DNA of 64,000 nucleotides from Limnospira fusiformis SAG 85.79 (GTDB lineage Bacteria; Cyanobacteriota; Cyanobacteriia; Cyanobacteriales; Microcoleaceae): NCBI RefSeq assembly GCF_012516315.1, contig NZ_CP051185.1, positions 6,143,363 to 6,207,362 of the forward strand, written 5' to 3'. Shown here in pieces: positions 34,323-42,844 of the stretch. Position 1 is the stretch's first letter; every line of letters begins with the position of its first letter. The notes under the pieces were generated by a model. The model was not told the DNA's origin and did no database searches. It saw nothing but the letters and a program-made list of their open reading frames with translations. The position numbers and the translations under genes were made by a program.

Positions 34323-34353
34323 GCCTATATAGGGATGTTGGAGATATATAGGC
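34323..34353. terminator. 9-bp inverted repeat between the kinase and chemoreceptor genes
   Basis: GCCTATATA and TATATAGGC separated by 13 bp, 54 bp downstream of the kinase-like gene stop and 123 bp upstream of the chemoreceptor start (both on the minus strand). No T run follows. It could be a weak terminator or an operator. Confidence 0.35.
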
Positions 34354-34406
34354 TCTGGAAATATCAGCAAGTTAAAATATTTGAGATTCAGGCTAAATAG
34401 ATGAAC

Positions 34407-35072
34407 TCAAGGGCTAGGGTCTGGCTTGAGTCCCGGCGATGCTAGTCGAAAATCGTTATTAATACTTGCTGTGGCTGCTTGTCTAGGTTGATCTCGTTCC
34501 CAGTGAATTTTTTGGGCGGGAAAGTAGATGGCCTGATATGCTTGAACTGTTTCTTGTTGAGATAAACCCTCTTGCGATCGCACAATAGCTCGTTCTAATG
34601 CGGTTTCCCAAGTACATTCAACCCAAAAAGAAAGGTCATAGTATGACTGGAACTCTTGTTTTAACAAAAAGATTCCTTCCAAGACGATTATATCAATATT
34701 GTCGAATTTATATCTATGCTTTTGATATTCTGTGGCGGTTTCTTGAGTATAATCAACGTCAATAGACACTGATCGCAGTTGGCGCAGGGGAAAGATTAAT
34801 TGGCTAAATAACTGGTCGAAGCGAATCGCATATTGATAGAAGTGGGCGGCGGGGTTAGTCTGGCTAAATCTTTGGTGGGGTAGATGAAGCCACCCATCAA
34901 CATTGATGCTGGCTACCCGCAGATTTCCCTGGCTAAGTATTTTGACAATTTGGGCGGCGATATAGCCTTTTCCAGAAGCATCAATTCCCGAAATGGCGAC
35001 TAGGATTGCTTGCTGAGGTGACAGCAATTTACGCTGAATGGCGATCGCATCAATAATATCATTAAGATTCAT
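34407..35072 (-). CDS. Uridine kinase-like P-loop protein
   Basis: The 221-residue protein has Walker A ILVAISGIDASGKGYIAAQ (about residues 23-41). NVDGWLHLPHQRF is at the position of the uridine-kinase substrate loop, and IIVLEGIFLLKQEF is the Walker B-like strand. This fits the uridine kinase/phosphoribulokinase superfamily. A lid region with Arg residues follows (WETALERAIVRSQEG). The substrate is not certain; it may be a nucleoside or sugar kinase. Confidence 0.75.
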   Translation of the reverse strand: MNLNDIIDAIAIQRKLLSPQQAILVAISGIDASGKGYIAAQIVKILSQGNLRVASINVDGWLHLPHQRFSQTNPAAHFYQYAIRFDQLFSQLIFPLRQLRSVSIDVDYTQETATEYQKHRYKFDNIDIIVLEGIFLLKQEFQSYYDLSFWVECTWETALERAIVRSQEGLSQQETVQAYQAIYFPAQKIHWERDQPRQAATASINNDFRLASPGLKPDPSP

Positions 35073-35189
35073 GAGTTAATTTACTGCGATGTTGGTATAT
35101 AATGGGTTAGCTACTAATTTTTATGGGGCTGTTAATTCGGGATTCTGTCTATCTGGTAAGGGGCGACAATCTTTACAGAGGTGAGTTCA

Positions 35190-35819
35190 ATGGCTGAAAT
35201 GACGGTAACAGATGCTTTGGCAGAATTAACGCTACTGGGTAAGCGCATAGAATCAGCTAGAACGGCTTTAGAAGGTAATACATTAATCACTGTGGTAGAA
35301 GTGGGAAAAACTCCTGTGGGCTACAGAAACCGGGATGAGTATAACACTAAAGCACGGGCGGCGGTGCAAAAAGTGGATGCTTTAATTGCCCGTCGGCGTA
35401 CAATTAAAAGGGCAGTGGTTTTGTCTAATGCGGTGACCATGGTATCGGTAGCGGGGGAAGAAATGACTGTGGCTGAAGCGATCGAGATGAAAAACTTTAT
35501 CGCCTATTATGAGTCAGTTCTGAATACGATGCAATCGGCTTATACTTCGGCGCGCAAAGATTTTGACATAGCGCAGGCGCGGGTAAAGGAAAGACTGGAT
35601 AAATTGGCGATGGAAGTATTAGGCAAAAATGCGGCTTCGGAAAAGTATCAATCCCTGGCTGATAGTTTTTTGGGGCGGGAGGGAGTAGAAATACTTGACC
35701 CTACCAATTTGACTTGGGAATGCGATCGCCGCCAAGAGTTTGTGGAGGAGTTTAAATCCACTGTAGACCGGGTGCTTTCTATTAGCAACGCCCGCACTTT
35801 GATTAACATTCCTGATTAG
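35190..35819 (+). CDS. Helical protein of unknown function
   Basis: The 209-residue, largely alpha-helical protein starts MAEMTVTDALAELTLLGKRI and has basic and acidic heptads throughout (RTIKRAVVLSNAVT, MQSAYTSARKDFDIAQARVK). It has no signal peptide or membrane segment. I chose ATG at 35190 because AGAGGTGA precedes it; a GTG three codons upstream is the alternative. I do not recognise the family with confidence; the opening resembles small phage-type structural or scaffold proteins, which is only an impression. Confidence 0.5.
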   Translation: MAEMTVTDALAELTLLGKRIESARTALEGNTLITVVEVGKTPVGYRNRDEYNTKARAAVQKVDALIARRRTIKRAVVLSNAVTMVSVAGEEMTVAEAIEMKNFIAYYESVLNTMQSAYTSARKDFDIAQARVKERLDKLAMEVLGKNAASEKYQSLADSFLGREGVEILDPTNLTWECDRRQEFVEEFKSTVDRVLSISNARTLINIPD

Positions 35820-36244
35820 CCTATTTATTATCGAGCATCAATAATTAGGTGCTGGTCTCTCGAAAAACTCTAAATTTATGGCTCAGAGATGGATCTTCTT
35901 GGCGAAGCATACCATCTCGGTTATCTGGCTTAAAGTTTAGCGGTCAACGATTAATCTTTAATCCTCAACCCTTAAACCTTAGACTGTCAACCCTCAACTG
36001 ATAAAACTTAAACCTCGATTAAACCCTGGGGTTTGGTTATGGGTTCCATAAAACCTTGAGTTTATCCACCAGGCTGGGAGGTCAGCACCTTTTTATGAGA
36101 TGATTGATACTGTTTTGTGGTGGTTGGTATGGGTGGATCTGCCATACAGAGGGGGAGAGAAAACCTGAGACTAAAGGCGATCGCCAACTTTTTTAGCCTA
36201 TTTCTTGACTGGTAGGCGAAAATTGGCTATATTGTCAACACAAG
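35820..36244. other. Intergenic region upstream of the PadR gene
   Basis: 425 bp without a supportable gene. It holds several short repeats of the form AACCCTTAAACC/CAACCCTCAAC (35960-36005) and a small hairpin GTATGG...CCATAC at 36127-36147. It could include a leader or small RNA, but nothing is decisive. Confidence 0.4.
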
Positions 36245-36257
36245 TATCAATTTGATA
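36245..36257. promoter_or_regulatory. Palindrome just before the PadR start, possible auto-operator
   Basis: TATCAA-T-TTGATA, a perfect 13-bp dyad ending 2 bp before the start codon at 36260, where a bound dimer would block both RNA polymerase and ribosomes. PadR regulators usually repress themselves and a neighbouring pump gene. Confidence 0.45.
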
Positions 36258-36259
36258 TA

Positions 36260-36814
36260 ATGTTGGAACTATCTGCATTAGGGCTACTACAGCGCGAACC
36301 TTTACACGGCTATCGACTGAAGCAGCGCCTAGAGCTGTTTATGGGAAGTTGTATCAGTGTTAACTATGGTGCAATTTATCCCTTGCTGAAACGTTTGGAA
36401 GAACGGGGATATATTCAAGTTATCCTAGAAGAGGCAGGGGACGCGGGTTCGAGTCGGAAGGTTTATGGTATTACCGCGGCTGGACGTGAGCGATGGTTAT
36501 ACAAAATGCTAGAACAGCCACAAGAGAGCTGGGTTAAAAGCCGTTCTAGGTTTCTAATTAAGTATTTCTTTTTTAGTGACTTAAATCTACAAAACCGCCT
36601 GTTGTTGCTAGAATATCGCCTCAGAGCTTGTGAGGAAAGGATGAAATATCTGAATCATAAAGAGGTTGAATATGTGCCGATTGATTCCTATCAATTAGAT
36701 ATCTGGAAAAGGGCGAATTTTGTGTTGGAATCGGAGGCAAAATGGCTGAGTCAAACCTACGATAATTTGCAGCAGGAAATAGAGGGAGTGGATTCTCTGT
36801 CGGAAGATAGATAA
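36260..36814 (+). CDS. PadR family transcriptional regulator
   Basis: The 184-residue protein has a PadR winged-helix N-terminal domain: ALGLLQREPLHGYRLKQRLE, then NYGAIYPLLKRLEERGYIQV, and a Tyr/Gly-rich wing RKVYGITAAGRERW. The helical C-terminal dimerisation region fits subfamily 1. It lies 98 bp upstream of an RND efflux operon in the same direction, so it is the likely repressor of that pump. A dyad overlaps its own translation start. Confidence 0.92.
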   Translation: MLELSALGLLQREPLHGYRLKQRLELFMGSCISVNYGAIYPLLKRLEERGYIQVILEEAGDAGSSRKVYGITAAGRERWLYKMLEQPQESWVKSRSRFLIKYFFFSDLNLQNRLLLLEYRLRACEERMKYLNHKEVEYVPIDSYQLDIWKRANFVLESEAKWLSQTYDNLQQEIEGVDSLSEDR

Positions 36815-36912
36815 CAAATTTAAATAGCTGTCAGGTACAATGGCAGTAGACCAGGTAAATTTATCGGGTCGCTAATTTTCGAGAAAATCTTATAATCATA
36901 CTACAATTTATT

Positions 36913-38487
36913 ATGTCTTATCCATCATCAGAATCATCAAACCCGAATTATCATGAGTCTGTCGTGGCAGTTGAGGGGATACCTGAACAGTCACAAAGAG
37001 AAGACCAAAAGCAGATAGAAAGCGATCGCCATTCGCAATCAGAACCTAGTAATAAATCCAATTGGGTATCAGCCACGGTAGGAATATTACTCGCCCTAGG
37101 AGTAGGCTTTGCTGGGGGTCAGTGGTGGTACTCTAGTAAAGCGCAAGCGGACACTACCCCAGCGGCGGCGACTAATTCCCCCCAAAGACCGAGGGGAGTT
37201 CCGGTGAGAGTCAGCAGCATAGAAACTAGGAACTTTCAGGACGCTGGGGAATTTGTGGGAACGCTACAAGCGCGGGAGTCGGTGGAAGTAAGATCGGAAA
37301 TAGACGGGAGAATCACCCAAGTATATGTTAGGTCAGGAGAAATAGTAAATCAAGGGCAGGCGATCGCCCGTTTAAGAAGTGATGACCTAGAAGCGCAACT
37401 GCGACAAGCCCAAGCCAACCTAGTACGAACCCAAGCCAGAGTATCAGAATTACAAGCCGGAAGTCGCCCGGAAGAAATTGCGGAAGCCCGTGCGAGATTA
37501 GGGGAATCTATCGCCCGCCTAAGTGATGCGGAATCGGGTAGTTTACTGGCAGAAATCAATCAAGCGAAAGCCCAAATAGATGCCAATATAGCAGCAGCAG
37601 AATTAGCGGAAAAACGGGTAACTAGATTTCAAGAACTCACGGAAGCCGGGGCAATTTCCAGAGATGAATTTGATGCTTTAGTGTCGCAAAAACAAACCGC
37701 CCAAGCCAACCTGAGAGCATCCGAAAGACGACTAGAACAATTGCAGCAAAATCGCCAATCAGAAATAGCCCTGAGACAAGCGGGAGTCGAACAATCTGAA
37801 CAGGCGTTAAGACGATTAGAAAGCGGCACGAGACCCCAAGAAATCGACCAAGCGGAAGCCCAAGTAGCGGAAGCCGCCGCCCGTGTTCGCCAGTTAGAAG
37901 TGCAGCTACAAGAGACGACTGTACAAGCACCTTTTACGGGGATAGTTGGTGATGTGACGGCGAGACCGGGAGACTTTGTGAGCCGGGGTGGGACCTTAAC
38001 CACCCTCACAGAAAACGATCGCCTAGAATTGAGATTATCTATTCCCCTAGAACGCCAAGGGGACCTACGAGAGGGACTAGCAGTAGAAATGCAAGACCCC
38101 CAAGGTGAACCTATCGGAACCGGACGCATTAGCTTTATTTCCCCGACGGTAGATCCTAATTCTCAAAGTATCTTAGCCAAAGCGACATTTACTAATCCTG
38201 ACGGACTCCTCCGTACTGGTCAATTCGTGAGGGCGCGGGTAATTTGGAATGAAAAACCAAACACAGTAGTTGTACCCATGACCGCCGTACAATTTTCGGG
38301 AGATGAAAGGTTTGTATTTACCACGGAAGGGGGAGAAAATCCCACCGCCAAAAGACAGGTAATTCGCTTAGGTTTAATTAGGGACCAATATGCGGAAGTG
38401 GTGGAAGGTTTACGACCGGGTGAAAAACTGATAGTTTCCGGTATTCAAAGACTGTCAGATGGTGCAGCTATCAATCCTCAAAATTAA
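36913..38487 (+). CDS. RND efflux periplasmic adaptor (membrane fusion protein)
   Basis: The 524-residue HlyD/AcrA-type adaptor has an acidic N-terminal cytoplasmic tail, one membrane helix (VSATVGILLALGVGFAGG, about 52-70) and a biotinyl-lipoyl half motif (VEVRSEIDGRITQVYVRSGE). A long coiled-coil hairpin rich in Ala, Gln and Glu (about 155-335) follows, then the second lipoyl half (TTVQAPFTGIVGDVTARPGD) and a beta-barrel domain. It links the inner-membrane pump encoded 42 bp downstream with a TolC-like channel that is not in the window. Confidence 0.93.
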   Translation: MSYPSSESSNPNYHESVVAVEGIPEQSQREDQKQIESDRHSQSEPSNKSNWVSATVGILLALGVGFAGGQWWYSSKAQADTTPAAATNSPQRPRGVPVRVSSIETRNFQDAGEFVGTLQARESVEVRSEIDGRITQVYVRSGEIVNQGQAIARLRSDDLEAQLRQAQANLVRTQARVSELQAGSRPEEIAEARARLGESIARLSDAESGSLLAEINQAKAQIDANIAAAELAEKRVTRFQELTEAGAISRDEFDALVSQKQTAQANLRASERRLEQLQQNRQSEIALRQAGVEQSEQALRRLESGTRPQEIDQAEAQVAEAAARVRQLEVQLQETTVQAPFTGIVGDVTARPGDFVSRGGTLTTLTENDRLELRLSIPLERQGDLREGLAVEMQDPQGEPIGTGRISFISPTVDPNSQSILAKATFTNPDGLLRTGQFVRARVIWNEKPNTVVVPMTAVQFSGDERFVFTTEGGENPTAKRQVIRLGLIRDQYAEVVEGLRPGEKLIVSGIQRLSDGAAINPQN

Positions 38488-38529
38488 CTGGGGTCGAGTC
38501 CAAGAGTCAATAAATAGTGAGGGTTAATT

Positions 38530-41500
38530 GTGTTTACCAATTTCTTTATCAAACGTCCTGTTTTTGCTACGGTCTGTTCCCTGGTAATTATCCTAGTCGG
38601 TTTTGTGGGATTCACCCGACTACCTGTGCAAGAATTTCCCAGCATTGATCCTCCGATTGTGAGAGTTAGGACGACCTATCCGGGGGCGAATGCGGAAGTA
38701 GTAGAAACGGAAGTTACGGAGATTCTGGAGGCGGCTATTAACGGGGTTCAAGGATTAAGAACCATGACCTCCTCTAGTCGAGAAGGGCTAAGTTCTATCA
38801 ATGTTGAGTTTGAATTGGAACGGGATTTAGAAGTAGCCGTCCAGGATGTTCTCTCCCGTGTGTCTAGGGCGACGGGGCGACTACCTTCTGATGTGAATAA
38901 CCCGGTAGTTTCTAAGGATGGTAGCGACGACGATCGCATTATGTGGATTGCCATATATGGCGATCGCTTTAGCACATTAGAACTCAGTAATTATGCCGAC
39001 CAATTCCTGAGAAACTCCCTAGAAACTGTTAACGGGGTCGGTAGTATTTTCATCGGTGGGGAACGTCGCTACGCCATGAGAATTTGGCTAGATGCTAAAC
39101 GGATGGCTGCCCGCAATGTGACCCCCCTAGATGTAGAAAATGCCCTACAGAGACAAAACGTAGAAATCCCTAGCGGTCGCATCGAAGGTGAGACCATGGA
39201 ATTTCCCGTCCGCACCCTAGGAAGACTACAAACCCCCCCTGAATACGAAGACCTAATTATCAGACGCAACCCCGACGGTACACAAATACGCATCGGAGAT
39301 ATTGGCTATGCAGAAATCGGCGCAGAAAGCGATCGCACCATTGCCAGATTTAGGGGTCAACCCGCCGTTACCATAGGAGTTAGTAGACTTTCCGACGCGA
39401 ACCTTTTAGAAGTGGCTACAGGGGTTAAGGAAAGAATGAAAGAACTTTCCCAAAACTTCCCCGAAGGCATGAATTATACCGTAGCAGTAGACTACTCGGA
39501 ATTTGTGCAAGTTGCCATTGATGAAGTATGGCAAAGTCTCCTGTTAGCCATATCCCTGGTGGTGTTAGTCATCTTCCTATTTCTGAAAAACTGGCGGGCT
39601 ACCCTAATTCCCACCATCACCATTCCCGTTTCATTAATTGGCGCATTTGGTGCCATGTTTTTTCTGGGATTTTCCATTAATGTATTGACCCTATTTGCCC
39701 TAACCCTAGCCACCGGATTAGTGGTAGATGATACCATTGTGGTTTTAGAAAATATCGTCCGCTATATTGACGAGAAGAAAATGCACCCTTTCCAGGCTGC
39801 CATTCATGCCATGGGGGAGGTGGTATTTGCTGTAATTGCCACTACTGTGGTGCTAATTGCCGTATTTGTGCCAGTCAGTTTTTCCGGGGGAGCAACCGGA
39901 CAGATTTTTAATGAATTTGCCATCACCCTAGCCATTTCTGTGGTCTTCTCATCCTTCGTTGCTCTCACCTTAGCGCCCGCTGTTTCGGCGATTATCTTAA
40001 AACCATCCCACAGCAGTAAAAACCTGTTGATGAGGCTGCTATCAGCCCCTCTGAATGCCTTTGATTGGCTGCTCGATCGCATCGCGAATATCTATGATGC
40101 CAGTTTGCGATTGTTGATCTCATTTAAACCTGTGATTTTGCTGGGATTTGTAGCATCTCTGGGTCTCACAGCTTGGCTATTTGTACAATTGCCTCAAGGG
40201 TTTTTGCCAACGGAAGATAGGGGGCGGATTTTTGTGCCGATTAATGCTCCCGAAGGAGCCAGCCTCAACTATACTAATAATGTGGTTAAGCAAGTTGAAG
40301 AAATCTTGGCTGATGTCCCGGAAATGCGGGCATTTTTTACCCTAACCGGATTTGGGAGAGGCGCAGCCCAAGCTAACCGAGGCTTTGCTTTTACTAGCCT
40401 TGTCCCTTGGTCAGAACGTACAGAACCGGAACAGTCTCAACAGGCGATCGTGCGACGTTTATTTGGCAAGTTTTCGCAAATTACCGATGCCATGGTATTT
40501 GCAATTAATCCGAGTTCACTACCAGGAAGTCGCCTCGGTCAACCTGTACAATTTGTGCTTCAGGGAAATGATATTAGCGAGTTGGCACAAGTTTCGGAAC
40601 AATTGGCTATGGCGGCGAATGAATTACCTCAGTTGGTCAATATGGACACCGATTTAAAGCTGAATAAGCCGGAATTGGTCTTAGAGGTAAATAGATCCCA
40701 AGCCGGAAATTTGGGGGTTTCTGTGCAAGAAATAGCCCGGACTTTGCAAATTATGCTGGGTGGTCGGGAAATTACCAATTTTAACCGGGGAAATCAACGT
40801 TATGAAGTGATAGTTAGGGGACAGTCGGAATTTCGGGCTAGTCCTGAAGATATTGGGGAAATATCTGTGCGATCGGAGTCGGGTCAAATGGTCCCCCTCA
40901 GTAATTTGGTGACTATCCGTGACTCGACTCTACCACCGCAAATTAACCACTTTAACCGCTTCCGGTCGGCGACTTTAGAAGGTAGTGCCGCCCCAGGATA
41001 TAGTCTCGGTGAAGCCTTAGAAGCACTCCAAGATCTAGCCGATCGCACTATTCCTGAGACCATGAGAACAGACCTAGCTGGAGAGTCCCGCGAGTTTAGT
41101 CAAGCTGGAGACGCGACAATTTACATTTTCGGGTTATCCCTAGCCTTTATTTTCCTAACTTTGGCGGCGCAGTTTGAAAGTTTTGTGGATCCGTTTGTGA
41201 TTTTATTAGCGGTCCCCCTATCCCTATTAGGTGCTTTTGGGGCGCTATGGTTTGCTGAATTGGAGTTAAATATTTATAGCCGCATTGGTTTGATTATGTT
41301 AATCGGACTTTCGACTAAAAACTCGATTCTCATTGTGGAATTTGCTAACCAACTGCGAGAAATGGGGCGGTCTATTACTCAGGCGGCGATCGAGGCGGGA
41401 AAAGTCCGTTTTCGACCCATTTTGATGACGGCTTTATCGACTATTTTTGGGGTCATGCCTCTGGCTTTTGCCACAGGTGCGGGTGCAGTTAGTCGGGTTT

Positions 41501-41796
41501 CTATTGGTATGTCCGTCATGGGAGGAATGCTGGTTTCCACTCTACTGAGTTTGTATATTGTGCCAGTGTTTTATATCATTGCTACCACTTTACAGTCCCG
41601 TTTAGTGGGTGATAAACACCCCGCCACCCGTCAGGCTTCAGAACCTGTGTATTATGCCCCTGAAAATGCTAATGGTAACGGCTACACTATCATAACTGGC
41701 AATGGCAATGGCAATGGCAATGGCAATGGCAAAACTACGGTTAATAAACCTTTAGAAACAGCCCCAAAATCCAGTCATGATAGTTCCCAAAACTGA
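38530..41796 (+). CDS. RND efflux inner-membrane pump (HAE1/AcrB family)
   Basis: Proton-driven multidrug exporter of 1088 residues. N-terminus FFIKRPVFATVCSLVIILVG; the proton-relay Asp pair in GLVVDDTIVVLEN (TM4); the relay Lys in GLSTKNSILIVEFANQ (TM10); and two large periplasmic domains. Start is GTG. The last ~50 residues form a hydrophilic tail with a Gly-Asn microsatellite. Its stop directly abuts the stop of the convergent Mn-exporter gene with no spacer. It is probably in one operon with the adaptor and controlled by the PadR protein. Confidence 0.95.
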   Translation: MFTNFFIKRPVFATVCSLVIILVGFVGFTRLPVQEFPSIDPPIVRVRTTYPGANAEVVETEVTEILEAAINGVQGLRTMTSSSREGLSSINVEFELERDLEVAVQDVLSRVSRATGRLPSDVNNPVVSKDGSDDDRIMWIAIYGDRFSTLELSNYADQFLRNSLETVNGVGSIFIGGERRYAMRIWLDAKRMAARNVTPLDVENALQRQNVEIPSGRIEGETMEFPVRTLGRLQTPPEYEDLIIRRNPDGTQIRIGDIGYAEIGAESDRTIARFRGQPAVTIGVSRLSDANLLEVATGVKERMKELSQNFPEGMNYTVAVDYSEFVQVAIDEVWQSLLLAISLVVLVIFLFLKNWRATLIPTITIPVSLIGAFGAMFFLGFSINVLTLFALTLATGLVVDDTIVVLENIVRYIDEKKMHPFQAAIHAMGEVVFAVIATTVVLIAVFVPVSFSGGATGQIFNEFAITLAISVVFSSFVALTLAPAVSAIILKPSHSSKNLLMRLLSAPLNAFDWLLDRIANIYDASLRLLISFKPVILLGFVASLGLTAWLFVQLPQGFLPTEDRGRIFVPINAPEGASLNYTNNVVKQVEEILADVPEMRAFFTLTGFGRGAAQANRGFAFTSLVPWSERTEPEQSQQAIVRRLFGKFSQITDAMVFAINPSSLPGSRLGQPVQFVLQGNDISELAQVSEQLAMAANELPQLVNMDTDLKLNKPELVLEVNRSQAGNLGVSVQEIARTLQIMLGGREITNFNRGNQRYEVIVRGQSEFRASPEDIGEISVRSESGQMVPLSNLVTIRDSTLPPQINHFNRFRSATLEGSAAPGYSLGEALEALQDLADRTIPETMRTDLAGESREFSQAGDATIYIFGLSLAFIFLTLAAQFESFVDPFVILLAVPLSLLGAFGALWFAELELNIYSRIGLIMLIGLSTKNSILIVEFANQLREMGRSITQAAIEAGKVRFRPILMTALSTIFGVMPLAFATGAGAVSRVSIGMSVMGGMLVSTLLSLYIVPVFYIIATTLQSRLVGDKHPATRQASEPVYYAPENANGNGYTIITGNGNGNGNGNGKTTVNKPLETAPKSSHDSSQN
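41698..41730 (+). repeat. GGCAAT microsatellite in the pump C-terminus
   Basis: Five-and-a-half copies of GGCAAT coding for an Asn-Gly run in the pump tail. The 6-bp unit keeps the frame, so slippage would change tail length without breaking the gene. Confidence 0.85.
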
Positions 41797-42426
41797 TTAA
41801 ACGGAAACGTTTTCGACACCATTAATTAAAGCCACCAAGCCGAAAACAATAAATAAACATCCGCTAACGGCTGTAATGGTGCGTTCGGAAATGCGACCCG
41901 CAATTATGCGGCCTCCCAAAACGGCGATCGCAGTTGAGATACTATGCCCTAAAATCACCCCTGATATTACTCCCACGGGGTGATAAGTGGCTGCTAAAGC
42001 AATGGTAGCAATTTGAGTGCGATCGCCCCACTCCGCGAGGAAAGTTAAAGTAAACGCTTCCAGCAATATCCGCAGCTTCGACTTATTATTAGCTAAATTT
42101 GACGCGGCTACTGCCTTCCTAGCCTCCTCTTCTTCCTCACCACAGGACTGAGAGGACGGCATTTTACTTGCTTGGTATAACAATTTAATTCCAAATAAAC
42201 CAAACAGGGAAATCGTCGCCCAGTGCAGATAAATTTCCGGCAAGAAAGCCACCACTCGACCCATAACCACAGCAATAATTGTCATAGATGCCAAAGCTGC
42301 CACCACCCCGGTAAAAACCAGCCTTCTCGGGTATCGCATTGACAAAATAACAGCAATAAAAAAGGTTTTGTCACCTAATTCCGACAAGCTAATCAATAAA
42401 AGTCCCGCCGTAAATGCAGTTAACAT
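41797..42426 (-). CDS. TMEM165/GDT1 (UPF0016) family manganese exporter
   Basis: The 209-residue, six-helix protein has the two family signature motifs SELGDKTFFIAVI (about residues 15-27) and AEWGDRTQIATIAL (about 130-143), both ExGD(K/R)T. A charged loop (CGEEEEEARKAV) separates the halves. In cyanobacteria this family includes Mnx, which moves Mn2+ out of the cytoplasm for photosystem II supply and detoxification. Convergent with and abutting the RND pump gene. Confidence 0.9.
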   Translation of the reverse strand: MLTAFTAGLLLISLSELGDKTFFIAVILSMRYPRRLVFTGVVAALASMTIIAVVMGRVVAFLPEIYLHWATISLFGLFGIKLLYQASKMPSSQSCGEEEEEARKAVAASNLANNKSKLRILLEAFTLTFLAEWGDRTQIATIALAATYHPVGVISGVILGHSISTAIAVLGGRIIAGRISERTITAVSGCLFIVFGLVALINGVENVSV

Positions 42427-42844
42427 ATTATCAGTGTTTCCTCCCCTTGAATAAATAGGACATAGAGCCGATAATTAGCGCCCCAAGCATTGTATCATAA
42501 AAATCCGATTTTCGTCGCAATTTACGGTTAATAAATAGGGCATTTCATAAATTAATCATCTTGGTTTCATCGAGGTTTCACAATTCCGGCAATCCGGTAA
42601 TATCAACCCATGAAAGAGTAGGTAAGATGATAGTGATTATGAAGAGTCCCACTACCAGAACCGAGAGCGATCGCCCTAGAGTTTGGACAGAATCAGCTTT
42701 TAATTATGCCAAATCCGTCCCTAGCAGGAGTAAAATGTAGGACAGGGGATGGTATTTTCCTGATGGCAGGTGGATCAAGAAGCTGTGCCGAGAGGACAAG
42801 CCACCCTGTCACCAGTGGAAACAATTATATCTTTTAGGTTTCTT
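42427..42844. other. Intergenic region before malQ
   Basis: 418 bp between the divergent Mn-exporter and malQ genes. I see no supportable gene; a 37-codon frame at about 42627-42740 has no similarity or start context to recommend it. It presumably holds both promoters. Confidence 0.5.

Noticed and set aside
36127..36147. Hairpin GTATGG...CCATAC as a small RNA or riboswitch upstream of PadR
   Set aside because: A 6-bp stem alone is not enough, and I could not fit it to any known cyanobacterial RNA family.
36441..36460. TTCGAGTC string resembling a tRNA T-arm
   Set aside because: It lies inside the PadR coding region and no acceptor or anticodon stem can be built around it.
42627..42740. Small frame upstream of malQ (MIVIMKSPTTRTESDRPRVW)
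   Set aside because: Short, no similarity, no clear ribosome binding site; likely chance.
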